DNA of 64,000 bases from Alteraurantiacibacter buctensis (lineage in GTDB: Bacteria > Pseudomonadota > Alphaproteobacteria > Sphingomonadales > Sphingomonadaceae): positions 434,657 through 498,656 of the forward strand of contig NZ_WTYV01000002.1 in NCBI RefSeq assembly GCF_009827655.1, in the 5' to 3' direction. Shown here piece after piece: positions 42,823 through 50,287 of this stretch. Position numbers and translations under genes: made by a program. The notes below the pieces were generated by a model. That model was not told the origin of the DNA, made no database searches, and worked only from the letters and a program-made list of their open reading frames with translations. Numbering within the stretch: position 1 is the stretch's first letter; the number at the start of each line of letters is the position of its first letter.

Positions 42823-45800
42823 TTACATCTTGACCCGCAAGCCAAGGGTGTAGCGGCGGCCCAGCACGTCATAGACGGCCGAGTTGTACTGGGTGGAGCT
42901 GTCCGCCAAGGCCGTCCACGACGGGGTGACCGGCGGATCCTCGTCGGTCAGGTTGGTGATGTTGAAGGAGACGGCCGCCTCGGTCCCGGCAATCTCGAAG
43001 TCGTAACCCACCCGCAGGTCCAGGTAGGTGACCGAAGGCACGTGGTTGTCGGCATGGACGCTGGTGCTGTAGGTGGCGAACGAGCAGCGACCCGGCTGGC
43101 CGCAGGCGTTCTGGAGCCCGTCATCGGTATAGCGGGCCTGCAGCATCGCGTTGAACGGACCGTTGCGATAGGTCACGCTGCCGGTCATCTTGAAGTCGGC
43201 ATAAGGCTGGTAGGCACCGCCGCCGAAGCCCAGTTGCCCCGCCAGATTGGACGTAACGCCCGCACTGTTGGTTTCGGTGCGGCTGATCAGCCACGATCCA
43301 AGGGCGCGCACGCCCAGCGTCTCGTCACCGCCGAACAAGGTCAGGTCGGTGTTGTAGCTGCTTTCCACGTCCAGCCCTTCCACCGTGGCGCGGGCCACGT
43401 TGACGAACAGGTCCCCCACCAGCGCGCCGGTGAAGGTGGCCGTGCTGGTCGGCGTGGCGGTGGAACCGTCGCCCAGGGTGATCAGGTCGCAGAATTCCTG
43501 CGCCTGGTCCTTGAAGCAGCGGTCGACCACCGACTGGGTGCCCACCTGGCTGATCGCGTCCTGGATGCGGATGTTGTAATAGTCGAGGCTGAACGAGAAG
43601 CCGCTCAACCAGTCGGGCCGGAACACCAGCCCGGCGGTGAAGGTTTCCGCCTCCTCCGGCCGCACCAGCGGGTTGCCGCCGGAGAAGCGGGTGATGCCGA
43701 TCGATTCCACCGTGCCCGTGGTGCGCGGATCGTCGATGTTGGCCACGCCGCCGGTCTTGTCGAAGCGCTCGGACAGGTTGCCGGCGCGCACGTCGATCGA
43801 ATAGGTGCTGCGCAGGCGCAACTGGTCCTGCAGGAAGCCGAATTCCAGGCCGCCCTTGTAGGCCCAGATCTGGCCCGAACCCGAATAGTCCGCCCAGCGG
43901 AAGGCGCCGCTGGCGTTGGCGGTGAAGTTGTCGCTGTCGTACAGCGGCAGCAGCAGTTCGCCGAAGGCTTCCCACACTTCCGCATTGCCGCGGATGTTGG
44001 AAACCTTGGAGAACTGCACGCCCACGGTGTTGGTGCAATCGCCCTGGTTCACCCCGCGCAGGCCGATGCTGGCATCGTTACAGCGCACAGGACGGAAGGT
44101 ATCGTTGTTGGCCGACGGGTTGGTGATGTCGTTCACCAGTTGCCGCACGCCATCACGGCGGTACGAGCCGCCGAAGGCGCCCGCCAGGGTGCCGGCCCAC
44201 AGGTCTATGATGTCACCCGAGAAGGCCAGTTCGGCAAAGTGCTGGGTGAAGATGGTGTTGTAGACCTTCTCCTCCTCGGTCTCGTAGGTCCGCGTCTCGC
44301 CGGAGGCGAAGCCGTCGCTGGCGTAATAGACCGGCGCGGTGACCGACACCCCGGGCTCGAAGCCCACCACGTAGTCATAGCCGGCCGGAGTGGGCATACT
44401 GCCGCCCCCGGCACCGAACAGGTTGACCGGCTGGCACCCCGGGAAGGCCGCTGCGCCGCCCGCCGTGGTCGATACGCGGCAGACGATGTTGTTGGAGTTG
44501 TTGGGATCGCGCACCGCGTCAACCGCCGCAAAGATGCGGTCAACCCGCAGGCCAAGCTGGCGCCAGTTCCGGTGCGACCGGCCATACTGGTAGAAGCCGT
44601 CGATGTTCCAGTCGCTCATGAACCCGTCGCCGGGAACGTTGTACTGGAAGCCGGCGGTGCCGATGTGCTGCGTGGTCTGGTCGTCGATATACATCTGCCC
44701 GACGTCGGCAAAGGTGCCCTGCCGGCGCAGCTGGAAGCTGGCGATGTTGTTCTGCGTCATCAGCGTCTGCAGGTTGGCCGGCAGATAGGGGTTGCCGCTG
44801 AAGATGGTCAGCGCCGTCTGCGGCACGCCGAACGAGCCGCGGGTGTTGCTGTACTGGAAGATCGAGGTCTTGCCGTGCAGGTACTGGCCGAACACCGTCA
44901 GGTTGTCGGTCAGGTCGAAGTCGGCATAGACGAACGCCGAATAGCGCTCCAGGTCCGGGTACAGGCTGGCCACTTCGGCGTTGTTGTCGGCATAGGCGGC
45001 CGTGCCGGGGATGCCGGTGCCGGCAGTGCGCGATCCGGCCGTGCCCACGGCGTTCTGCAGGATGGACCCGGTCACGCCCGGACCCACGGTGCCATCGGGA
45101 TTGAAGCGCCAGCCGTGGATGGCGGTGCCCGGCGCGTTGATCAGGCCGTTAGGCGTGGAGTTCGAAGAAACGAAACCGGGTGCGAACTTGATCGGATCGG
45201 CCACCGTGCCTGCGCCGTAGGGGGCCCAGCTCTGGTACCAGTCACGCCCTTCGTAGGTGAAGATGCCTTCCTGGTTGTAGTATTCGCCCGAGGCCAGGAT
45301 ATGGCCACGGCCGCCCGCGAAATCGCTGCCCCATGCGGCCGAGACTTCGTAGTTCTCGCCGTCATTCCGATCGGTGATGCCACCCTGGACGTTGATCTCC
45401 AGCCCGTCGTAATCGGTATCGAGGATGAAGTTGACCACGCCCGCCACGGCGTCGGAACCATAGGCCGCCGATGCGCCGCCGGTGGTGGTCTCCACGCTCC
45501 GCAGCATGGCTTCGGGGAACAGGTTGATGTCCACGCCGCCAAAGGCGCTTGTGCTGGGCACGCGGCGGCCGTTGAGCAGCGTCAGCGTGCGGTTTGTGCC
45601 AAGCCCGCGCATGTTGAGCGCGCCATAGCCGGACCGCAGGAAGAAGTTGCCGCTGTTGGGGGTCTGGTTGCCGTAGAACTGCGGAAGCTGCGAAACGCCG
45701 GTAATCAGCGCGCCGGGGGAGAGCGATTCGATCTCCTCGGCCGCCACCACGGTCACCGGCACGGGGGCCTGCATGCCATCGGTGCGGATGCGCGAGCCGG

Positions 45801-45954
45801 TGACGGTGATCACGTCCTCTTCGGCGTCGGCGGCATCATCCTGTGCCTGGGCGGCGGTGCTGCCCATGACCAGGGCCAGGGCGCTGGCACCACAGGCCAG
45901 CCAGCGGTTCCGGGTACGCCCAAGCGGGCGCGCAGAATGCGTCGCAGTTGTCAC
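42823..45954 (-). CDS. TonB-dependent outer-membrane receptor
   Basis: 1043-residue ligand-gated importer. A signal (ending AAQAQ) is followed by a TonB-box-like EEDVITVTGSRI, the plug domain (ITGVSQLPQFYGN, RGLGTNRTLTLLNGRRV, GGASAAYGSDAVAGVVNF) and a long beta-barrel ending in YTLGLRVKM with a terminal hydrophobic residue. The GTG at 45954 is chosen because AGGGGAGA lies about 7 bases upstream; the ATG at 45972 lacks such a site. It is divergent from a LysR gene and upstream of a sulfatase gene, so it probably imports a sulfated organic compound. Confidence 0.92.
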   Translation of the reverse strand: MTTATHSARPLGRTRNRWLACGASALALVMGSTAAQAQDDAADAEEDVITVTGSRIRTDGMQAPVPVTVVAAEEIESLSPGALITGVSQLPQFYGNQTPNSGNFFLRSGYGALNMRGLGTNRTLTLLNGRRVPSTSAFGGVDINLFPEAMLRSVETTTGGASAAYGSDAVAGVVNFILDTDYDGLEINVQGGITDRNDGENYEVSAAWGSDFAGGRGHILASGEYYNQEGIFTYEGRDWYQSWAPYGAGTVADPIKFAPGFVSSNSTPNGLINAPGTAIHGWRFNPDGTVGPGVTGSILQNAVGTAGSRTAGTGIPGTAAYADNNAEVASLYPDLERYSAFVYADFDLTDNLTVFGQYLHGKTSIFQYSNTRGSFGVPQTALTIFSGNPYLPANLQTLMTQNNIASFQLRRQGTFADVGQMYIDDQTTQHIGTAGFQYNVPGDGFMSDWNIDGFYQYGRSHRNWRQLGLRVDRIFAAVDAVRDPNNSNNIVCRVSTTAGGAAAFPGCQPVNLFGAGGGSMPTPAGYDYVVGFEPGVSVTAPVYYASDGFASGETRTYETEEEKVYNTIFTQHFAELAFSGDIIDLWAGTLAGAFGGSYRRDGVRQLVNDITNPSANNDTFRPVRCNDASIGLRGVNQGDCTNTVGVQFSKVSNIRGNAEVWEAFGELLLPLYDSDNFTANASGAFRWADYSGSGQIWAYKGGLEFGFLQDQLRLRSTYSIDVRAGNLSERFDKTGGVANIDDPRTTGTVESIGITRFSGGNPLVRPEEAETFTAGLVFRPDWLSGFSFSLDYYNIRIQDAISQVGTQSVVDRCFKDQAQEFCDLITLGDGSTATPTSTATFTGALVGDLFVNVARATVEGLDVESSYNTDLTLFGGDETLGVRALGSWLISRTETNSAGVTSNLAGQLGFGGGAYQPYADFKMTGSVTYRNGPFNAMLQARYTDDGLQNACGQPGRCSFATYSTSVHADNHVPSVTYLDLRVGYDFEIAGTEAAVSFNITNLTDEDPPVTPSWTALADSSTQYNSAVYDVLGRRYTLGLRVKM

Positions 45955-46030
45955 TTCCAGATCTCCCCTCATGTTTTATGCCGCCGAGGATGCCCCTGCC
46001 GGAGGACTTGAAGCAACACACTCCAAAGTG

Positions 46031-46054
46031 ATAACCCCATAACTCACAGGTTAT
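46031..46054. promoter_or_regulatory. Putative LysR operator: ATAAC/GTTAT half-sites
   Basis: Three half-sites lie in the receptor-LysR divergent gap: ATAAC at 46031-46035, ATAAC at 46039-46043 and GTTAT at 46050-46054. The last two form the inverted repeat ATAAC-N6-GTTAT, 16 bp, a size common for LysR boxes. The site is 20 bases before the LysR ATG and about 75 bases before the receptor start, so it could activate one gene and repress the other. Confidence 0.55.
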
Positions 46055-46073
46055 AGCAACGCGGGAACCGATA

Positions 46074-47036
46074 ATGCCGAGCCTTCCTTTCACCTTGCGG
46101 CAGCTCGAGGTTTTTGCGGCCCTGTGCGCTACCAGCAGCTTTCGCCAGTGTGCCGAGGAGATGGGCATCTCACAGGCATCGGTAAGCAACCAGATCCGCA
46201 CGCTGGAGGAGCAACTGGGTGTCGAACTGTTCGATCGCAAACCTGGCCAGCGCCCCGGCCTGCGGCCCGAAGGGGTGGCCTTCCTGGAGGACCTGCGCGA
46301 GTTCGAGCGCGCCGCGGCAGCGCTGGCTGCGCACCGCCGCCAGGTGCCGACACTGCCCGCTCAGAAGCGCCGTTTCCGCCTGCTGGTTGGGCAAGGCATG
46401 TTCGACGGCTATATCCGCCGCAAGCTGGATGCCTTCTACGATCTCTATCCCCACATCGACCTGGAGTTCGAGACCAAGTGGCCGTTCGGCGAACTGATCC
46501 GCCAGATCGCCCAGGGCCGCTATGATTTCGCGCTGATCAACCAGCGGGCCGATCGCCCCGTCGCCGAAGGCTGCCGGCAACTTGCGATGGTGCGCGGTGG
46601 CATCTACGGGCACGTCAAGTTTGCCGAGGGCCGCGAACTGCCGCTGGCGGCCGATCAGGTGAACAGCCTGCCATTCATCCTGCCCAAGTCCACCAGCGAG
46701 CAAGAACGCGAGGCGCTGCAGAGCTACGAGCGGCATGGCATCTTTCCACGCCATGTGGTCGCTCATACCCAGTACTATGACGTGATGGGCGCAATGCTCG
46801 ATCGCGGCCTTGGTGTGGCCAGCTTTTCCGCCGCCATCCTGCCGGCCGCGCTGCGCAAGGATGTGGTGCTGCTCTATCCGCTGGACGACTGGCGGCTACT
46901 CTATGCCCGCAAGGAGGGGTGCGACGGGGAAGCGGCGGACCAGGTGGAGCGGTTCCTGGTGGGCAGCCTGCTGCAGGATCCCGATTATCCGGCCATCGCG
47001 GTCGACTGGAACGCGGTGCCCGCCAGCGTGACCTAG
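46074..47036 (+). CDS. LysR-family transcriptional regulator of the sulfatase locus
   Basis: 320 residues. The N-terminal DNA-binding helix pair is FTLRQLEVFAALCATSSFRQ with GISQASVSNQIRTLEEQLGV. The effector domain (about residues 95-300) is a two-lobe fold with FRLLVGQGMFDGYIRRKLDA. It is divergent from the TonB receptor and overlaps the end of the second sulfatase gene by 4 bases. Given its place between both arms of the locus, it is the likely regulator, with a sulfated substrate or a product as effector. Confidence 0.9.
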   Translation: MPSLPFTLRQLEVFAALCATSSFRQCAEEMGISQASVSNQIRTLEEQLGVELFDRKPGQRPGLRPEGVAFLEDLREFERAAAALAAHRRQVPTLPAQKRRFRLLVGQGMFDGYIRRKLDAFYDLYPHIDLEFETKWPFGELIRQIAQGRYDFALINQRADRPVAEGCRQLAMVRGGIYGHVKFAEGRELPLAADQVNSLPFILPKSTSEQEREALQSYERHGIFPRHVVAHTQYYDVMGAMLDRGLGVASFSAAILPAALRKDVVLLYPLDDWRLLYARKEGCDGEAADQVERFLVGSLLQDPDYPAIAVDWNAVPASVT

Positions 47037-48361
47037 CTGTCCACCCCGAAGTATTCGGCCAGCTTGTCTGCCGTGAAATAGTGCCGCCCCGCTGCCGGGT
47101 CGGGCGGCAGCATGGTGGCGTTCCAGGCCTCCCACGCCGCCACCAGCGCGGCGAAGTCGGCCGGGCGGCGCGCCTTCAGGTTGCCCCGCTCCATCGGATC
47201 GGCTTCGACGTCGAACAGGAAATCGTGCCCGCCCGCGCTGAAATACTTGAGCGCCCCGCGCCGCACGGCCCGCTGGCTGTTGTGGCTGAAGCGCCAGAAC
47301 AGGTCGCGCGGGGGTAGGGGCTCCCCCGCCAGCGCAGGCCGCACGTCGATCCCGTCACTGGGGTGCGCCTGATCGGGCGGCTTGCCGGCGGCAGCCAGGA
47401 ACGTGGGCAGCCAGTCCATCGTCATCACCTGTGCGCTGTTTTCGCTGCCCGACGCGGTCAGGCCCGGCCAGCGGACGATCAGCGGCACGCGCAGGCCGCC
47501 TTCCAGCAGTTCGGTCTTGCGCCCCGTCAGGGGGAACATGCGGGAAAAGCGCTCGCCGCCGTTGTCGCTGGTGAAGACTACCGCAGTGTTGTCTGCCAGC
47601 CCCAGCCGGTCCAGCGCGGCCAGCACCTTGCCCACGTTCTCGTCCAGGTTGCCCATCATCGCGGCATAGGTGGCCAGGTCACCGCCATCGTAGTGGGTGA
47701 TCGGCATGGGATCGCCGGTCTTGGCCTGCAGACGGCGCGATTCCGCTTCGTCGTTCGGGCCGATCCAGGGCCAGTGCGGGGCGGTGAAGTTGAGGTTGAG
47801 GAAGAACGGCGCGGTTCCTGCCGCATACCCTTCCAGCACTTCTACCGCGCGGTCACCCAGCAGGTTGGTCAGGTAGCCCACGCGGTCGATGTTGGTCTCG
47901 CCGTCCCACAGGTCGTTCACGCCGTTCAGTTCATGGGTGAAATAGTCCACCCCGCCGCCACGGATGCCCCAGAACTGCTCGAACCCGCTTTTCAGCGGGC
48001 AATAATGGGGCAGGTCGCCCAGGTGCCATTTCCCCACCAGCGCCGTGTGATAGCCCGCATCGCGTAGCAGCGAGGCAATCGTCGGATGCTCGGGAGGCAG
48101 GCCGATCGCGCGGCCCTGCAGCGGCTCCTCCAGCCCGATCGGCAGGCGATACTGGTAGCGCCCCGTCATCAATGCCACGCGGGTGGCGGTGCAGACGGCG
48201 GAATTGGCATAGGCCTGCGTGAACCGCATCCCCTGCGCTGCCAGCCCGTCGAGCACCGGGGTGGCATATTCCTGCCGCCCGTAACACGACAGGTCTGCCC
48301 AGCCGAGGTCGTCGGCCATGATGAAGACGAAGTTGGGTCGCGCGGTCACGGAAAGGCTCAC
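47033..48361 (-). CDS. Type I (formylglycine) sulfatase without signal peptide
   Basis: 442-residue paralogue of the sulfatase at 41.3-42.7 kb. The modification motif is C57-T-A-T-R61, followed by VALMTGRYQYR, and the metal-site residues are MADDLGWAD (15-23) and TSDNGGE. The start is GTG at 48361 (MSLSVTARPNF); its GTGA overlaps the stop of the VOC gene, and AGGCGGGG is upstream. The protein begins at the catalytic core, so it should stay in the cytoplasm. The two sulfatases share most of their catalytic and C-terminal regions, consistent with duplication. Confidence 0.9.
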   Translation of the reverse strand: MSLSVTARPNFVFIMADDLGWADLSCYGRQEYATPVLDGLAAQGMRFTQAYANSAVCTATRVALMTGRYQYRLPIGLEEPLQGRAIGLPPEHPTIASLLRDAGYHTALVGKWHLGDLPHYCPLKSGFEQFWGIRGGGVDYFTHELNGVNDLWDGETNIDRVGYLTNLLGDRAVEVLEGYAAGTAPFFLNLNFTAPHWPWIGPNDEAESRRLQAKTGDPMPITHYDGGDLATYAAMMGNLDENVGKVLAALDRLGLADNTAVVFTSDNGGERFSRMFPLTGRKTELLEGGLRVPLIVRWPGLTASGSENSAQVMTMDWLPTFLAAAGKPPDQAHPSDGIDVRPALAGEPLPPRDLFWRFSHNSQRAVRRGALKYFSAGGHDFLFDVEADPMERGNLKARRPADFAALVAAWEAWNATMLPPDPAAGRHYFTADKLAEYFGVDS

Positions 48362-48759
48362 CCCGCCTGCACCAGCTCGATCTCGTGCCCCTGCGGGCTG
48401 ACCAGCAGGCACACCTTTACCCCTGGCGCGACTTCGGTGATGTCCATCGTCTTGCGGCCGCCCGCGGCCAAGGCGTGTTCCAGCGTGGTCACGATATCGC
48501 TGCACTGGAAGCCCACCGGGCCGTGCGCGGTGCCTGGTGCGATCACCGCAGCCACCTTGGGCTGCACCAGCATCAGCGACAGGCCGCCATCCTGCCCGGG
48601 AATCTCCAGGATATGTTCCAGGAACGCCGGCTCGTCATAGGTTTGCCGCACCCGGAAGCCGAAGGCATCGCGCCAGAAGGCCAGCGCCCCGTCCATGTCG
48701 TTCGTATTGAGTTTGACGAAGGCGAAGCGGATCGCAGCGGCGGGCGAATTTTCAGTCAT
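48358..48759 (-). CDS. VOC-family protein linked to the sulfatase
   Basis: 133-residue glyoxalase/dioxygenase-fold protein with RFAFVKLNTNDMDGALAFWR in the first half and VGFQCSDIVTTLEHALAAGG in the second, ending in PQGHEIELVQAG. The first half lacks the usual N-terminal metal His, having VKLNT instead, so metal binding may be incomplete. It is translationally coupled to the cytoplasmic sulfatase (GTGA overlap) and therefore probably acts on the same pathway, for example on the desulfated product. Function is not established. Confidence 0.82.
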   Translation of the reverse strand: MTENSPAAAIRFAFVKLNTNDMDGALAFWRDAFGFRVRQTYDEPAFLEHILEIPGQDGGLSLMLVQPKVAAVIAPGTAHGPVGFQCSDIVTTLEHALAAGGRKTMDITEVAPGVKVCLLVSPQGHEIELVQAG

Positions 48760-48842
48760 CAGGTGTTTTCCTCTCCGATTTGAGACCTAGCGCCACAAAG
48801 CGCTTTTGCAATTCTGCGTTTTCTGGGGCAGTGGGGCCAACG

Positions 48843-50102
48843 ATGATCAAGCGTGCGTTGCAGAATACCGGCTGGCTGATGGGCGCGCGCGGCATCAATG
48901 GCGTGCTGAGCCTGGGCTATCTGGCCCTGGCCACCCGCGCGCTGGGCGTATCGGATTTCGGCCAGTTCACCCTGGCGGTCACCTTTGCCAATGCCCTGGC
49001 GGGCATCTCGCAGTTCCAGACCTGGCAGACCGTGGTGCGCTGGGGGCAGAGCAAGGAAACCCTGCCCGATGCCACCGGCTTCGCCCTGGCGCTGGATGCA
49101 CTGACGATCACGCTGGGCATCATCACCGCCGGGCTGATCCTGTGGTTCGCGGGAGACTGGTTGCCGCTGCCCGGCTGGCTGCGGCTGGAGACCTTCGCCT
49201 ATACCTGTGTGGCGCTGCTGTGCATCCGCTCAACGCCCACCGGCATCCTGCGCCTGCACGACAAGTACGGCAAGGCGGCGGTGGCCGATGCCGTCACCTC
49301 CGTGGTGCGGATCGCGGGCGCGGCGCTGGCCTTCTTCTTCGCCCGCACCATCGAGGGCTTCCTGCTGGCCTGGGCGGCGGCAGAGATCGTCACCTCGGCC
49401 ACCTACTGGTATTTCGCCCGGCAGACGCAGCCGATTTTCTGGAAGCACATCAGCCTGCGCAAGATTCCCGCCCGTAATGAGAAAGCCTGGGCCTTCGTGA
49501 TCGGCACCAGCCTGTCGGGCATGCTGTCGATCTCGTCACGCCAGGTGCTGGTGCTGCTGATCGGCGGGCTGGGCGGCCCGGCGCTGGCTGGCATCTACCG
49601 CGTGGCCGCGCAACTGGGCGAGGGGCTGCTGAAGCTGGCCCAGGCGCTGCTGCGCGCGACCTATCCGGAACTGGTCCGTTCTCCCGATGTGGCCAAGTCC
49701 ATCGCCGGGCGGATTGCCAAGATTGCCGTCGCCACCGGCCTTGTCGCCGTGGTCCTTTCGCTGCTGTTCGGCCGCCCCGTGATCCAGCTTATCGCAGGGA
49801 AGGACTTCCTCAGCGCCTATACGCCGATGATCCTGCTGTCCGCCGCCGCTGCCATCGAGCTGGGCGGGGCCAGCCTGGAAGCGCTGATGGTGGCGCGCGG
49901 CCGGGCGGTGACCAACTTCCTGCTGCGGGCCGTGCCCACGGCCTGCGCGCTGGGTGCGCTGGTGTGGCTGATCGACATCCACGGCCCGGCGGGTGCCGGC
50001 ATGGCCGTGCTGGGAGCCAGCGTGGCGACGGTGACCGGATTGTACCTCGTCACGCGCAAGGACACCGGGGTTCCGCCCGCCCAGGCGAAGCCGGCGACCT
50101 GA
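48843..50102 (+). CDS. Polysaccharide/oligosaccharide flippase (MATE/MVF-like, Wzx type)
   Basis: 419-residue, about 12-helix membrane protein. It opens with MIKRALQNTGWLMGARGING and LGYLALATRALGVSDFGQFT, the usual start of lipid-linked-sugar flippases, and has the mid-domain RQVLVLLIGGLGGPALAGIY. It moves lipid-linked glycans across the inner membrane. The start at 48843 is better than an open ATG 63 bases earlier. No glycosyltransferase is adjacent, so the cargo is unknown. It lies just before tRNA-Gln and an ABC exporter. Confidence 0.85.
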   Translation: MIKRALQNTGWLMGARGINGVLSLGYLALATRALGVSDFGQFTLAVTFANALAGISQFQTWQTVVRWGQSKETLPDATGFALALDALTITLGIITAGLILWFAGDWLPLPGWLRLETFAYTCVALLCIRSTPTGILRLHDKYGKAAVADAVTSVVRIAGAALAFFFARTIEGFLLAWAAAEIVTSATYWYFARQTQPIFWKHISLRKIPARNEKAWAFVIGTSLSGMLSISSRQVLVLLIGGLGGPALAGIYRVAAQLGEGLLKLAQALLRATYPELVRSPDVAKSIAGRIAKIAVATGLVAVVLSLLFGRPVIQLIAGKDFLSAYTPMILLSAAAAIELGGASLEALMVARGRAVTNFLLRAVPTACALGALVWLIDIHGPAGAGMAVLGASVATVTGLYLVTRKDTGVPPAQAKPAT

Positions 50103-50199
50103 CCGGCAGGTTTGCGGCACCTGCGTGTCCGCAGCCTCTTTCCATACGCGGAAGGCCCGCTATATGGGCGCCTCCCACCCGCCCGAATGCGGGATCTGC

Positions 50200-50274
50200 T
50201 GGGGCGTCGCCAAGTGGTAAGGCACCGGTTTTTGGTACCGGCATTCGCAGGTTCGAATCCTGCCGCCCCAGCCA
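50200..50274 (+). tRNA. tRNA-Gln (anticodon UUG)
   Basis: 75-base cloverleaf with encoded CCA. The acceptor stem is TGGGGCG (50200-50206) with CGCCCCA (50264-50270), then discriminator G and CCA (50272-50274). The anticodon stem CCGGT/ACCGG encloses the loop TTTTGGT, with anticodon TTG. The T-arm has GGTTCGAATCC. It reads CAA and, by wobble, CAG. It lies between two convergent-looking membrane protein genes. Confidence 0.97.
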
Positions 50275-50287
50275 GCTTTCTGCCTCT

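Noticed and set aside
42172-46011. Very long open frame on the plus strand, antisense to the TonB receptor and the first sulfatase
   Set aside because: It lies fully opposite well-supported genes with strong domain motifs. Long antisense frames are expected at this GC content when the real gene has few A/T-ending codons. Its protein has no recognisable domains and is rich in His, Gly, Arg and Val.
41101-48800. Mobile element or genomic island around the sulfatase locus
   Set aside because: No transposase, integrase, direct repeats, attachment site or clear base-composition break was seen, so transfer cannot be supported.
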